DNA of 64,000 nucleotides, from assembly GCA_035461765.1 (NCBI GenBank), contig DATHUY010000077.1, forward strand, positions 1 through 64,000, in the 5' to 3' direction. This document shows, piece after piece, positions 53,743 to 63,440 of this stretch. Under the pieces are notes generated by a model. The model did not search any database, was not told the origin of the DNA, and saw nothing but the letters and a program-made list of their open reading frames with translations. Both the position numbers and the translations under genes were made by a program. Numbering within the stretch: the stretch's first letter is position 1; each line of letters begins with the position of its first letter. The DNA is from Longimicrobiales bacterium (lineage in GTDB: Bacteria > Gemmatimonadota > Gemmatimonadetes > Longimicrobiales > RSA9).

Positions 53743-54917
53743 CGCGCACAGTACTGGTCCGGGCGGCGTGCACAGCCCTTTTCCTCGGCGCAGCCGGTTG
53801 CTCGAAGCAGCTGCCGGAGCTCGCCCCATCCCAGGTGCCGGAGCCCGATCCGGCCGGTGTCGAGAGTGTGATCTATCTGGTCGGCGATGCCGGCTACGCG
53901 GATGCCCAGCGCCACCCGATCTTGCGACGCCTGCGCCAGGATGTGGAGCAGTGGGCGGGCGCGCTGGGGACTGAGGGCGGCGTTGCCGTGCTGTACCTCG
54001 GCGACATCGTGTATCCCGAAGGGCTGCGCCACACCGCCGAGCACTACCCGGTGGATTCGGCGATCGTGCAGAGCCAGGTCGACGTGGTGGCGGGTGCGAA
54101 TGCGCGCCGCTATAACGCGGCGGGCTATTTCATCGCGGGCAACCACGACTGGGGCAACGCGCGGGATGCCGCCGGCGTGGAGCGACTGAAGCACCTGGAG
54201 GAGTTCCTCGATCGCCGCCGCGCCGACGGCGTGGAGGTGTACCTGCGGCCGGAGGCGGGAGAGCCGGGCCCGTTCATCGTCGATGTGGGCAGCCAGGCGC
54301 GGCTGCTCCTCTATGACACCGCGTGGTGGCTGCTCGCGCAGGACACGATTCCGAAGCAGCGCATGTTCCGCGAGACCCAGGAGGTGACCCGCACGACTGA
54401 GGGCCGCTTCCTCATCATCGCCGCCCACCACCCGTTCGAGTCGGCGGGCGCCCATGCCGGCTTCGTGCCGTTCTGGAAGGCATTTGGTCTGCGCTTCCTG
54501 CTCGCCCGGTCCGGCACGATCATGCAGGATCTCAACAGCATCGTCTATCGCGAGCTGCGGCTTCAGCTGCTGTCTGCATTCCGGGCGCGACCGCCGCTGC
54601 TCTTCGCGGGCGGTCACGACCATTCGCTCCAGGTCATCGCCAGCGACTCCTTTCCGGAGCCGCGCTTCAGCGTCGTGTCGGGCAGTGGCAGCAAGCTCAG
54701 CAGCCTCGGCCACGTCGAAGGCATGCGGTACCGGGCCGCGGCCCCCGGCTACATGCGCGTGGTGATCCATCGCAGCGGGCGCGTGGACCTGTTCGTTGTC
54801 GCGTCGCCCGAGGACGAATCGTACCTGACGTGCGGCGGCACCGGCCAGGAGCTGGAGGAGTGCATGGTCACGCGGACGCGCGAGTTCACGACGCGCTTCG
54901 GGATGCGGCTGAAGTGA
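53739..54917 (+). CDS. Metallophosphoesterase lipoprotein
   Basis: 392 residues. Lipobox GAAGC. Calcineurin-like motifs in order: VIYLVGDAGY (D-x-G instead of the usual D-x-H), VLYLGDIVYPEG (GD), YFIAGNHDWGN (GNHD), LIIAAHHP (H) and LFAGGHDHSLQV (GHxH). One metal ligand therefore differs: the first motif lacks its histidine. Still a probable phosphatase or pyrophosphatase acting outside the cytoplasm. Overlaps the preceding gene by 4 bases and precedes the DUF1906 protein by 10. Confidence 0.9.
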   Translation: MTRTVLVRAACTALFLGAAGCSKQLPELAPSQVPEPDPAGVESVIYLVGDAGYADAQRHPILRRLRQDVEQWAGALGTEGGVAVLYLGDIVYPEGLRHTAEHYPVDSAIVQSQVDVVAGANARRYNAAGYFIAGNHDWGNARDAAGVERLKHLEEFLDRRRADGVEVYLRPEAGEPGPFIVDVGSQARLLLYDTAWWLLAQDTIPKQRMFRETQEVTRTTEGRFLIIAAHHPFESAGAHAGFVPFWKAFGLRFLLARSGTIMQDLNSIVYRELRLQLLSAFRARPPLLFAGGHDHSLQVIASDSFPEPRFSVVSGSGSKLSSLGHVEGMRYRAAAPGYMRVVIHRSGRVDLFVVASPEDESYLTCGGTGQELEECMVTRTREFTTRFGMRLK

Positions 54918-54927
54918 CGGCGGGATC

Positions 54928-55731
54928 GTGCAGCTGAGACTGTTCCCCACCGTCTTTGCGGTGATTGTGATATGGTTCGCCGCCTGCGCCGCGCCGCGTG
55001 TCGCCGAGCGGCCGCTGCGCGGTGTGCCGGGGTTCGACACACGCGACTACCCGGGCGACGCCGTGATGCGCGCATGGTTCGGATCGTCCCCCTACCGCTG
55101 GGTAGGGTACTACCTCCCGGCGCCATGCTATACGGGCACCACGTGGACCGGCCGCCGCGACAGTCTGCGCAACATCGGCTGGGGGTTTGCCGTGCTGTTC
55201 GTCGGCGAGCAGGACTGGCGCGCGATGCCGGGGGCCGCCGCCGATACGGCGGCCGTGGAGGACCCGCGATGCAGCAGTGCGCACCTCACTGCGGAGCAGG
55301 GAAGCGCGCACGCCGACGCGGCCGCCGCGGCTGCAGCCGCTGATGGATTCCCGGCGGGCACAGTCGTCTTCCTCGACGTGGAGCGCGTCGGCCGGGTGTC
55401 GCCGGAGCTCGCCACGTACGTGCGCAGCTGGATGGGCCGCATGCTCGCTGCGGGTCGCTATACGCCCGGCCTCTACGCTCATGACATCAATGTCGAGGAT
55501 CTGTATGCGATCCTGGCCGACGAGTTCATCCGCCACCAGCGTTCCGACCGGCCGCCCCTCTGGGTCGCGCGGCCTGCCGGCTTCGACCTTCGCAGCGCGC
55601 CGCGCGAGTCCGGCTATGCGGCCGCGCTGATCTGGCAGGGCATCCTGGACACCCGGGAGGAATGGGACGGGGCGCGCCTCAACATCGACGTCAACGTGTC
55701 GACGTCGGCCGATCCATCAGGTGGCAGGTAG
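54928..55731 (+). CDS. DUF1906 (glycoside-hydrolase-like) lipoprotein
   Basis: 267 residues from a GTG start. Lipobox WFAAC. GFDTRDYPGDAVMRAW and YRWVGYYLPAPCY open a DUF1906/Rv2525c-like barrel; GWGFAVLFVGEQ, GTVVFLDVERV, YTPGLYAHD and LIWQGILD follow as barrel strands. Members bind or cut glycans of the cell wall; activity unproven. A GCGGGATC site precedes the GTG. Last gene of the three-gene operon; an Ala-rich insert lies at about 118-135. Confidence 0.8.
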   Translation: MQLRLFPTVFAVIVIWFAACAAPRVAERPLRGVPGFDTRDYPGDAVMRAWFGSSPYRWVGYYLPAPCYTGTTWTGRRDSLRNIGWGFAVLFVGEQDWRAMPGAAADTAAVEDPRCSSAHLTAEQGSAHADAAAAAAAADGFPAGTVVFLDVERVGRVSPELATYVRSWMGRMLAAGRYTPGLYAHDINVEDLYAILADEFIRHQRSDRPPLWVARPAGFDLRSAPRESGYAAALIWQGILDTREEWDGARLNIDVNVSTSADPSGGR

Positions 55732-55820
55732 CGTCCCTGCCGCTTGAAGAAGGGTGCCGCCTGGTGTAGTGTGCATCACTACTTCAGCGGATGACCTGAC
55801 TTGGATCGGTCGTACCCTCC

Positions 55821-57455
55821 GTGAATCGCGCCCCGGAACTTCTGTACGCGCTTCGCGGCTACACCAGAAGACAGGCAGCGGGAGACGTCACGGCCGGCGT
55901 CATCGTCGGCATCGTGGCGCTGCCGCTCGCCATTGCATTCGCCATCGCGTCCGGCCTGCCGCCAGAGTATGGCATATACACCGCCATCATCGCCGGCTTC
56001 CTGATCTCTGCGCTCGGTGGCTCGCGCGTCCAGATCGGCGGGCCGACGGGCGCGTTTGTCGTCATTGTCTACGGCATTGTGCAGGTGCACGGCATTGCGG
56101 GCCTCACCGTTGCCACGGTCATGGCGGGGCTCATGCTCATCGTCATGGGTGTGGTCCGGCTCGGTGCTGCAATCAAGTTCATTCCGTTCCCGGTAACAAC
56201 GGGCTTCACGAGCGGCATCGCCGTGGTGATCGCGACCAGCCAGATCCGGGATCTGCTCGGCCTGCGCATGGACAACGTGCCGGCGGAGTTCGTCGAGAAG
56301 TGGGGCGCCTACGCCGAGCACATTTCGACAATCAACCCGCATGCATTGCTCGTGGCGGGGCTGGCGCTCGCGGTCGTCGTCGGCTGGCCGCGTATCAGCC
56401 GCACGATCCCCGCGCCGTTCGTCGCGGTGGTCGTGGGCACGATCGTCGTGCCCCTGCTCGGTCTCCAGGTCGAGACGATAGGGAGCCGCTTCGGCGATCT
56501 CACCATCGGCATCCCGCGCCCGACGATTCCGGCCGTGTCGCTCGACCTGATCAGGCAGCTTGTCGGGCCGGCGTTCACCATCGCACTGCTCGCGGCCGTC
56601 GAATCTCTTCTGTCGGCGGTCGTCGCCGATGGCATGACCGGGATGCGGCACCGCTCGAACGTCGAGCTGGTGGGGCAGGGAGTCGCCAATGTCATAACGC
56701 CGCTGTTCGGCGGTATGCCCGCCACCGGCGCCATCGCCCGCACCGCCACCAACGTCCGCAGCGGCGGTCGTACCCCGGTCGCGGGCATGGTCCACGCCGT
56801 AACGATCCTGCTGATCGGCATCTTCTTCGGCCGCTGGGTCGCTTACATTCCGCTCGCCGCGCTCGCATCGATTCTGATCGTCGTCGCATACCACATGAGC
56901 GAGTGGCGCACGTTCGCTGGCGAGTTCAGCGGTCCGCGCAGCGACGTCGCGGTCCTGCTCACGACGTTCCTGCTCACCGTACTCGTCGACCTGACCGTCG
57001 CCATCGAGGCCGGCATGGTGCTCGCCGCGTTCCTGTTCATGAAGCGCATGGCGGAAGTCACGAACATCAGTGCAGTGAAGGGCGAGTTCGCGGACGAGGA
57101 TGTCGCTGCCGGCGAGGCGCTTCCCGATCTGCCGTCCGATGTGGCCGTCTATGAGATCAATGGACCGTTCTTCTTCGGTGCGGCCGAGAAGTTCAAGGAG
57201 ACTGTCAACTCCATTTCCTCGCCGCCGCGCGTCCTCGTCCTCGTGATGCGCAACGTACCGGCCATCGATTCCACCGGAGTGAACGCCCTGCGCGGCCTCA
57301 TCCGCCGCGCACGCTCGGAGGGCACGCGCGTGCTCGTCACTGGTGTGCATGCTCAGCCGATGGTCGTCCTCGCGCGCACCGGGTTCCTCGATGAGATCGG
57401 CGATGACAATCTGTTCGGCACGGCAGCTGAGGCACTGGCCGCTGCTCGAACGTAG
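55821..57455 (+). CDS. SulP-family anion transporter with STAS domain
   Basis: 544 residues. About eleven to fourteen membrane segments, starting with the SulP signature (GDVTAGVIVGIVALPLAIAFAIASGLPPEYGIYTAIIAGF; GGPTGAF). GGMPATGAIARTATNVRSGGRTPVAGMVHA is the conserved core. A C-terminal STAS domain runs from about 445 (VAVYEINGPFFFGAAEKF; VLVLVMRNVPAIDSTGVNALRGL). Substrate may be sulfate, bicarbonate or a dicarboxylate. GTG start with weak ribosome site, so the exact start is unsure. Confidence 0.92.
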   Translation: MNRAPELLYALRGYTRRQAAGDVTAGVIVGIVALPLAIAFAIASGLPPEYGIYTAIIAGFLISALGGSRVQIGGPTGAFVVIVYGIVQVHGIAGLTVATVMAGLMLIVMGVVRLGAAIKFIPFPVTTGFTSGIAVVIATSQIRDLLGLRMDNVPAEFVEKWGAYAEHISTINPHALLVAGLALAVVVGWPRISRTIPAPFVAVVVGTIVVPLLGLQVETIGSRFGDLTIGIPRPTIPAVSLDLIRQLVGPAFTIALLAAVESLLSAVVADGMTGMRHRSNVELVGQGVANVITPLFGGMPATGAIARTATNVRSGGRTPVAGMVHAVTILLIGIFFGRWVAYIPLAALASILIVVAYHMSEWRTFAGEFSGPRSDVAVLLTTFLLTVLVDLTVAIEAGMVLAAFLFMKRMAEVTNISAVKGEFADEDVAAGEALPDLPSDVAVYEINGPFFFGAAEKFKETVNSISSPPRVLVLVMRNVPAIDSTGVNALRGLIRRARSEGTRVLVTGVHAQPMVVLARTGFLDEIGDDNLFGTAAEALAAART

Positions 57456-57481
57456 ACGCGGCATTCAGGCGGACGGCAAAG

Positions 57482-57523
57482 GAAGAGCCTCGTCGCGAAT
57501 AGTGATTCGCGTCGAGGCTCTTC
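57482..57523. terminator. Bidirectional hairpin terminator
   Basis: GAAGAGCCTCG (57482-57492) pairs with CGAGGCTCTTC (57513-57523); GCGAAT/ATTCGC continues the stem inside, giving about 18 pairs with one mismatch. It lies between the convergent SulP and AGCS genes (27 and 16 bases from their stops). Confidence 0.8.
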
Positions 57524-57538
57524 GTTCTGCTGACGCGA

Positions 57539-59293
57539 TCAGCGCCGCGTTCGCTTCTCCTCCACGATCCGCTTGTGCACTTCCGCGTTCTCCACCCACG
57601 GCTTGCGATCGAAGTAGCTGTCCGTCAGCTCCTTGACCTTGCCGGAGAGCAGCAGGAGCGCGAGCAGGTTCGGGAAGATGACGACACCGAGGAACGCGTC
57701 GCCGAGTGCCCATATCGATGCGAGCGGCAGGATCGCACCGACGAAATGCATGATCACGAACACGATGCGGTATGGTATCACTGCCGCACTGCCGAACAGG
57801 TAGTTCGCACAGCGGTCGCCGTAGTAGCTCCATGATATGGCCGTCGACACGGCGAACAGGATGACGCCCAGGATGACGATCATCTGGCCGTAGTTCGCGC
57901 CGGTCCGGCCGATCCCCCGTTCGAACGCGGCCATGGTGAGCGGTGCGCCATTGCGTACGGCGTTGCCGTACAGCTGCCTGTACTCCTGTCCGTCCGCCGA
58001 TACGGCGCGTCCCTCCCCGGGGTAGATCGTTCCCGTGAACGGTACCGTCTGATCGACGTCGGTGAAGAACTGGTCGACGCGCACGTCATGCCACGCGAAA
58101 CGCGGTGCGTCGGGTGTCGGCGCGACAGGCAGGCCATCGACGATCTCGAACTGTGCCGGCGCCCCTATGCCGCGGCTGATCGAGCCGTCAATCTGATCGG
58201 CGTTCCAGGAGATGTCTCCGCTGCCGAGGTTCAGTGTCGTCGGGTGCTTGTCATCCCACGCGCCCGTCATGATGATGACGAGTCCGGTCATTGTGCAGAT
58301 CACGAGCGTGTCGATGAACGGCTCGAGCAGCGCCACGACGCCTTCCGACACCGGCTCGTCCGTCTTGGCGGCCGCGTGCGCGATCGGCGCGGACCCCTGG
58401 CCGGCTTCGTTGGAGAACAGACCGCGCCGCACGCCCCACATGAGTGTGACCAGCAGCGCGCCCAGACCCGTGCCTGCCACACCGGCCGACGGATTGAACG
58501 CCTCCCGGAAGATCAATGCGAACGTCGGAATGACATCGCCGATGTGCAGCAGGATGATGAGCAGCGCGCCGCCGACGTAGATCGCCGCCATGAGCGGCGC
58601 CAGGATGCCTGTGACGCGGCCGATGCGCGTGATGCCGCCGATGATGACGGCGCCCACGACCGCGGCGCTCACGAGGCCGGTGATCCAGACCGGAATGCCC
58701 CACTGCGCGTTCATGGTGTCGGCGAGCGTGTTCGCCTGAATGGCGTTACCCGTCATGAACGCCGTGATACCTAGCAGCACGGCGAACAGGACCGCGAGCG
58801 GTCGCCAGGACGGCCCGAGCCCCCGCTCGATGTAGTACATCGGTCCGCCGGACACCGTGCCCTCCCACTTCGCCGGGTCGCGGTCCACGCCCTCGACCAC
58901 GCGGTAATGCTGCGCGAGCGTAACCTCCGTGAACTTCGTTGCCATTCCGAGGAAGGCCGTGACCCACATCCAGAACAGCGCGCCGGGGCCGCCCCAGTGC
59001 AGTGCGATTGCCACACCCGCGATGTTGCCGATGCCGACAGTCGCCGACAGCGCGGTCGAGAGCGCCTGGAAGTGTGAGACGTCGCCGGGCTCGTTGGGGT
59101 CATCGTATCGGCCCGTGGTGACGGCGAATCCGTGCCCCAGTCGCCGCAGCTGGACGAAGCCGAGTCGAACGGTCAGGAACAGACCGGTGCCGAGCAGCAT
59201 TATGACGGCCAGCGGGATCGACTCACCGCCGATCGACGGCCCCCACCACGCGATGCTTTCCACTATCCCGATGATCCGTTCGAGTACTTCCAT
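57539..59293 (-). CDS. Sodium:alanine/glycine symporter (AGCS family)
   Basis: 584 residues. AGCS signatures: VSHFQALSTALSATVGIGNIAGVAIAL, GGPGALFWMWVTAFLGMATKFTEVTLAQHYR, GGPMYYIERGLG, and GVRRGLFSNEAGQGSAPIAHAAAKT. Imports alanine or glycine with Na+. A loop of about 100 residues (about 345-450; KHPTTLNLGSGDISWNADQ ... YPGEGRAVSADG) is inserted between membrane segments where most members (450-500 residues) have a short link, so it forms an extra, probably periplasmic, domain. Two neighbouring peptidase genes fit a role in amino-acid recovery. Confidence 0.95.
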   Translation of the reverse strand: MEVLERIIGIVESIAWWGPSIGGESIPLAVIMLLGTGLFLTVRLGFVQLRRLGHGFAVTTGRYDDPNEPGDVSHFQALSTALSATVGIGNIAGVAIALHWGGPGALFWMWVTAFLGMATKFTEVTLAQHYRVVEGVDRDPAKWEGTVSGGPMYYIERGLGPSWRPLAVLFAVLLGITAFMTGNAIQANTLADTMNAQWGIPVWITGLVSAAVVGAVIIGGITRIGRVTGILAPLMAAIYVGGALLIILLHIGDVIPTFALIFREAFNPSAGVAGTGLGALLVTLMWGVRRGLFSNEAGQGSAPIAHAAAKTDEPVSEGVVALLEPFIDTLVICTMTGLVIIMTGAWDDKHPTTLNLGSGDISWNADQIDGSISRGIGAPAQFEIVDGLPVAPTPDAPRFAWHDVRVDQFFTDVDQTVPFTGTIYPGEGRAVSADGQEYRQLYGNAVRNGAPLTMAAFERGIGRTGANYGQMIVILGVILFAVSTAISWSYYGDRCANYLFGSAAVIPYRIVFVIMHFVGAILPLASIWALGDAFLGVVIFPNLLALLLLSGKVKELTDSYFDRKPWVENAEVHKRIVEEKRTRR

Positions 59294-59565
59294 GCTCTCA
59301 CCTCGTTACCAGTGGGCCGCGCCCGCGGACGCGCGTGGGTTGCCAGAGCAGTGCAGCCGGGACGCACCCTGTGGGAGCGCCGAGTGATCTGTGCTGCCCG
59401 GCACGGGCAATACGTACAGGTTCCGGAAACGCGGCAACATGCCGCACAGGCCCCGAGTGTGGCAAGTCTTTTGTCGCGGGATGGGCGCAATTCCGGCGGC
59501 TGAGGTGTACATTCCGCGCTGTCGGCCCGGCGCCGGGCCGGATCGAACACCACTATGGAGGCTCA

Positions 59566-61092
59566 ATGCGACCGCGTCCCGTCCTGTCGTTCCTGCTCCC
59601 CGTCGTGCTCGCCGGCTGCGCGGGCGCCCCCGTGCCGCCAGCGGCCGAGCCGCGGGCCATCACGATCGAGCCGGCAATCGAATCGATCAACGCAGCCGAC
59701 GTTGCGCGGCGAATCGCGTTCCTCGCGAGTGACGATCTGAAGGGGAGGGACACACCGAGTCCCGGCCTCGAGGCGGCCGTCGCCTATGCCGCAGCGGAGT
59801 TCCGTTCGTTCGGCCTGCAGCCGGCCGGCGACGACGGCACGTTCGTGCAGCGGTACGCATTCGACGCCTCGGGCCTCGATCGCGGCGCGGTGCTCTTCGA
59901 GGTCCGCGCCGGGGCGGGTGCCAGCCGGTTGACGTTCGGGACGGACTATTTCGTGGTACCCGCGGCGATCGACTCCGCCGTGGGATCGCCCATCTTCCTG
60001 GGACCGGCACGGCCGGGGGTGCTCGCACCGTCCGCTGCGGCCGGCCGGCCCGTCGTGTTCTTCGTGACCGACACCGCCAGCGCAGCATGGCAGGGCATGG
60101 TCGGGGCGGCCCTCCAGTCGGCGGTGGCGGCGCGCGCGAGCGCGGCGGTGCTGGTCATGCCGCCCGATTTCTCCGAAGCCACGATGGCAATGCTGGCGGA
60201 CCAGCTGGCCGGCCAGGTCCTGCCGGTGGCGATGCCTCTCGTCGGCGTGACCTACAGTGCGGCGCGGGCTTTCTTTCAGCAGGCCGGGATCGATCTGGAC
60301 GGGATGCGTTCGTCGACCGAGCCGACGCCCATGCCGGATGTGACTCTCGCCATCAGGACGCCAATTGCCGGATCGACCGTCGAGGCGCCGAACGTAGTCG
60401 CGGTGCTGCCTGGCAGTGATTCCGCGCTGAGCCGCGAGTACATCGTGTTCACTGCGCACATTGACCACGTCGGTGTCGGCTCGCCTGACGAATCGGGCGA
60501 TTCGATCTACAATGGCGCCGACGATGACGCGTCCGGCACCAGCGCAGTGCTCGAGATCGCGGAAGCATTCGCGCGTCTCGAACGTCGACCGGCCCGCTCC
60601 GTAATGTTCGTGCTGGTGAGCGGTGAAGAGAAGGGGTTGCTCGGCTCGAAGGCGTTCGTCGCCGATCCGCCCGTGCCTGTCGGACAGATGGCTGCGAACA
60701 TCAACATGGACATGATCGGACGCAACGCGCCCGACACCGTCGTGGCCATCGGCGTGGACTATTCGTCGCTCGGCCCCTCCGTGCGCGCTGTCGCCGCCGC
60801 ACATCCGGAGCTGGGCCTGACTGTTGCCCCGGACCTCTGGCCGGACGAGCAGCTCTTCTTCCGCTCCGACCATTTCAGCTTTGCTGCCATGGAGGTGCCC
60901 GCGATCTTCTTCACGACAGGGCTGCATGACGACTACCATCAGCCGTCGGACGAGCCGGAGACGATCGACAACGACAAGGTCACGCGCATCGCGCGGCTGC
61001 TGTTCCGGTACGCCCATGAGCTTGCGAGCGCGGCTGACCGGCCGCAGTGGACCGAGGAGGGGCTTGCGGAGGTGCGGCGCGCCACGAGGTGA
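59566..61092 (+). CDS. M28-family metallopeptidase lipoprotein
   Basis: 508 residues. Lipobox VLAGC. A protease-associated-like insert spans about 120-250. Zinc ligands and catalytic residues are clear: FTAHIDHVG (His, Asp), NGADDDASGT (bridging Asp), LVSGEEKGLLGS (Glu-Glu), NMDMIGRN (Asp) and DDYHQPSD (His). Probably a secreted aminopeptidase. TATGGAGGCTCA precedes the ATG. Its stop overlaps the following gene by 1 base, so the two are co-expressed. Confidence 0.93.
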   Translation: MRPRPVLSFLLPVVLAGCAGAPVPPAAEPRAITIEPAIESINAADVARRIAFLASDDLKGRDTPSPGLEAAVAYAAAEFRSFGLQPAGDDGTFVQRYAFDASGLDRGAVLFEVRAGAGASRLTFGTDYFVVPAAIDSAVGSPIFLGPARPGVLAPSAAAGRPVVFFVTDTASAAWQGMVGAALQSAVAARASAAVLVMPPDFSEATMAMLADQLAGQVLPVAMPLVGVTYSAARAFFQQAGIDLDGMRSSTEPTPMPDVTLAIRTPIAGSTVEAPNVVAVLPGSDSALSREYIVFTAHIDHVGVGSPDESGDSIYNGADDDASGTSAVLEIAEAFARLERRPARSVMFVLVSGEEKGLLGSKAFVADPPVPVGQMAANINMDMIGRNAPDTVVAIGVDYSSLGPSVRAVAAAHPELGLTVAPDLWPDEQLFFRSDHFSFAAMEVPAIFFTTGLHDDYHQPSDEPETIDNDKVTRIARLLFRYAHELASAADRPQWTEEGLAEVRRATR

Positions 61093-62129
61093 TGGGCGCT
61101 GGCCGCGATCTTGCCCCGCCCGCGGACATGCCCGAGTCACTGAGCCCGGCCGATGACTGTCACGTGCGGCTGGAGCCGCACCGCCACGACGAGCTTCACG
61201 AGGAGCTCGATGCATGGCGCTCCAATGTCGGCAGTCCGATCGCCATCGATGCAGGGCGCCCGGCCGCGCCACGTCTGGCGGGGATCGACGTGCTCTGCTG
61301 GAATGTTGCGATCGGGCTGGGCCGGCTCGGCTCGCTTCTCGACCGGCTTCGCGCGACGCACAAGACTATCGGCACCGCGCCGGAGCGTCCGCTGATGATC
61401 CTGGTGCAGGAGGGGTTTCGCGAGGACGATACCGTGCCGGGTGCCGCTGGCTCGACGCATCACGGCGGCCGCCTCGCGACCGGCGAGCGTACGAATCTCG
61501 TTGCGCTCGCCGAGGAGCACGGCCTCAGCCTCCGGTACTCGCCTTCCATGCGTAACGGCACACACAGCAGCGATCGCGGCAACGCCATCCTCTCAACGGT
61601 GAGACTGGCGGATGCGCACGCATTCCTTCTGCCGTACGTCCGCCAGCGTCGCGTGGCTGTTACCGCACGCATCGCCGGTCACCCCGACATCACATTCGTC
61701 AGTGCCCATCTCGACACCCACGGCCGTACCCGTCGCGCAGCGGCGGCCGTGCCCGCGCGATCGCGCTCCGCACGGATCGGTGCAGGGCGGGCGGCCCAGG
61801 CACGCGCGCTCGCCCACACGCTCGCCGGCATGGACGGATCAGTCGTCCTGGGAGCGGACCTCAACTCGCTGTTCGGCATGACGGATCCCGCCGTGCACGA
61901 GCTGATCGAGGCGGGCCTCCACCCGGCTCGTCGCGTCGGTACCTGGACGCACACGTTCCACCGGCCGCTCCGGCTGTTGCTCGACCATGTGATGTTTCGC
62001 TCTCCGGATCACCGCATCCGCGCCATGAGGGTGGTGCGCATCGATGAAAACGAGGGCGACCGCTCCCGCACGGTATTCGGATCCGATCACCACCCGCTGC
62101 TGGCGCATATCGATCTCGACGAACGTTGA
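61092..62129 (+). CDS. Endonuclease/exonuclease/phosphatase family protein
   Basis: 345 residues. EEP-fold motifs: IDVLCWNVAIG (Asn), ILVQEGFR (catalytic Glu), SDRGNAILST, ITFVSAHLDTHG, VVLGADLNSLFG (DxN) and FGSDHHPLLAHI (SDH). No signal peptide, so cytoplasmic. Could act on phospholipids, phosphoinositides or DNA; the position just before cardiolipin synthase makes a lipid role attractive but unproven. The start at 61092 overlaps the previous stop; ATG 61128 is possible. Confidence 0.88.
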   Translation: MGAGRDLAPPADMPESLSPADDCHVRLEPHRHDELHEELDAWRSNVGSPIAIDAGRPAAPRLAGIDVLCWNVAIGLGRLGSLLDRLRATHKTIGTAPERPLMILVQEGFREDDTVPGAAGSTHHGGRLATGERTNLVALAEEHGLSLRYSPSMRNGTHSSDRGNAILSTVRLADAHAFLLPYVRQRRVAVTARIAGHPDITFVSAHLDTHGRTRRAAAAVPARSRSARIGAGRAAQARALAHTLAGMDGSVVLGADLNSLFGMTDPAVHELIEAGLHPARRVGTWTHTFHRPLRLLLDHVMFRSPDHRIRAMRVVRIDENEGDRSRTVFGSDHHPLLAHIDLDER

Positions 62130-62134
62130 ACGCA

Positions 62135-63436
62135 ATGGACGCAATGCTCGATTACCCCTGGTGGCTCGTTACCTTCGCCGGCATCGGTATGCTCGCGATC
62201 CTGGGCGGCATCGTCACGCTCTTCTTCTCGCTCGGTCGGCGGCCCAACCGCATGTGGACCGAGGCCGTCGAGCCTGTCGCTTCGGACGACTTCACCGGAC
62301 CGCTCGCGGCGCTCCTGAACGTCCCTCTGCGCAAGGGCGGCAGCGCCCACCTGCTCAACAACGGCGACGAGTATTTTCCGGTGATACTCGACGCAATCCG
62401 CGCCGCGAAGCACAGCGTGCACGTCATGGTCTACATCTGGGAGGATGGCCGGATCAGCGACGAGTTCATCTCCACGATGATCGAGAAGCGGAAGGCGGGC
62501 GTTCAGGTGCGTGTGCTCCTTGACGCCTTCGGTGGCATGCGCGCGCCTGATGACAAGTTCGAGAAGCTCGTTGAAGCCGGTGGCCGCGTGGAGAAGTTTC
62601 GGCCCGCAGTGCCAGGCAAGCTGTTGCGGTTCCACCGCCGGAACCACCGCCGCGCGATCGTCATCGATGGCCGCGTCGGGTTCACCGGCGGTGCGGCCGT
62701 TGCCGACAAGTGGGCCGGCAGCGCGTCGACCACCGAGGAATGGCGCGATACGATGGTGCGCGTGGATGGGTGTATCGCGCACAACCTGCAGTCGGCATTC
62801 TGCGAGCTGTGGGCATTCGTTACCGGTGAAGTGCTCACCGGCGAGGAGGTGTTTCCGGGGGACCTGCTGGACCAGCCGGACAGCGGGGTACACTCCTGCG
62901 GCGTGATATCATCGCCCTCCAGCGAGGAGCATCCGCTTCGCCTGTTCTTCTTCCTGTCGTTCCTGGCCGCGCGCGAGCGGCTGTGGATCACCACACCCTA
63001 TTTCGTGCCGGACAAGCACACGCGGCAGGTGGTGAAGCGCCGCGCACAGGCAGGGGTCGACGTCCGTATCCTCATGCCGAACCACCATACGGATGCCAGA
63101 CCGATCCGCCAGGCCAGCCACAGCTACTACAGCGAGCTGATGAACGCTGGCGTGCGCATCTACGAGTATCAGCCGACCATGATGCACACCAAGGGCGTCG
63201 TCGTCGACGGCCAGTGGTCCGTCGTCGGCTCAGCCAACATGGACATACGGTCGAAGGAGCTCAACGAGGAGAACGTGCTCGGCATCCGCGACGCCGCATT
63301 TGCCGCCGAGCTGGAGCGCACGTTCCTGGCCGACCTCGAGAATGCGCGCGAGATCGATCGTGTTCAGTGGCGGCGCCGCGGCATTGGCAGCCGCATCATC
63401 GAGCGTATCTGCGTTCTCTTCGCGGAGCAGTACTAG
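62135..63436 (+). CDS. cls: Cardiolipin synthase-like phospholipase D protein
   Basis: 433 residues. One N-terminal membrane helix (WWLVTFAGIGMLAILGGIVTLFF). Two PLD half-sites: NHRRAIVIDGRVGFTGG (H171, R173 in place of the usual Lys, D178) and MHTKGVVVDGQWSVVGSANMD (H351, K353, D358). The enzyme would join two phosphatidylglycerols to make cardiolipin. K-to-R in the first HKD could weaken or change activity, though some relatives are similar. Start ATG 62135; the open frame allows a TTG at 62126 overlapping the preceding gene. Confidence 0.92.
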   Translation: MDAMLDYPWWLVTFAGIGMLAILGGIVTLFFSLGRRPNRMWTEAVEPVASDDFTGPLAALLNVPLRKGGSAHLLNNGDEYFPVILDAIRAAKHSVHVMVYIWEDGRISDEFISTMIEKRKAGVQVRVLLDAFGGMRAPDDKFEKLVEAGGRVEKFRPAVPGKLLRFHRRNHRRAIVIDGRVGFTGGAAVADKWAGSASTTEEWRDTMVRVDGCIAHNLQSAFCELWAFVTGEVLTGEEVFPGDLLDQPDSGVHSCGVISSPSSEEHPLRLFFFLSFLAARERLWITTPYFVPDKHTRQVVKRRAQAGVDVRILMPNHHTDARPIRQASHSYYSELMNAGVRIYEYQPTMMHTKGVVVDGQWSVVGSANMDIRSKELNEENVLGIRDAAFAAELERTFLADLENAREIDRVQWRRRGIGSRIIERICVLFAEQY

Positions 63437-63440
63437 GAGT

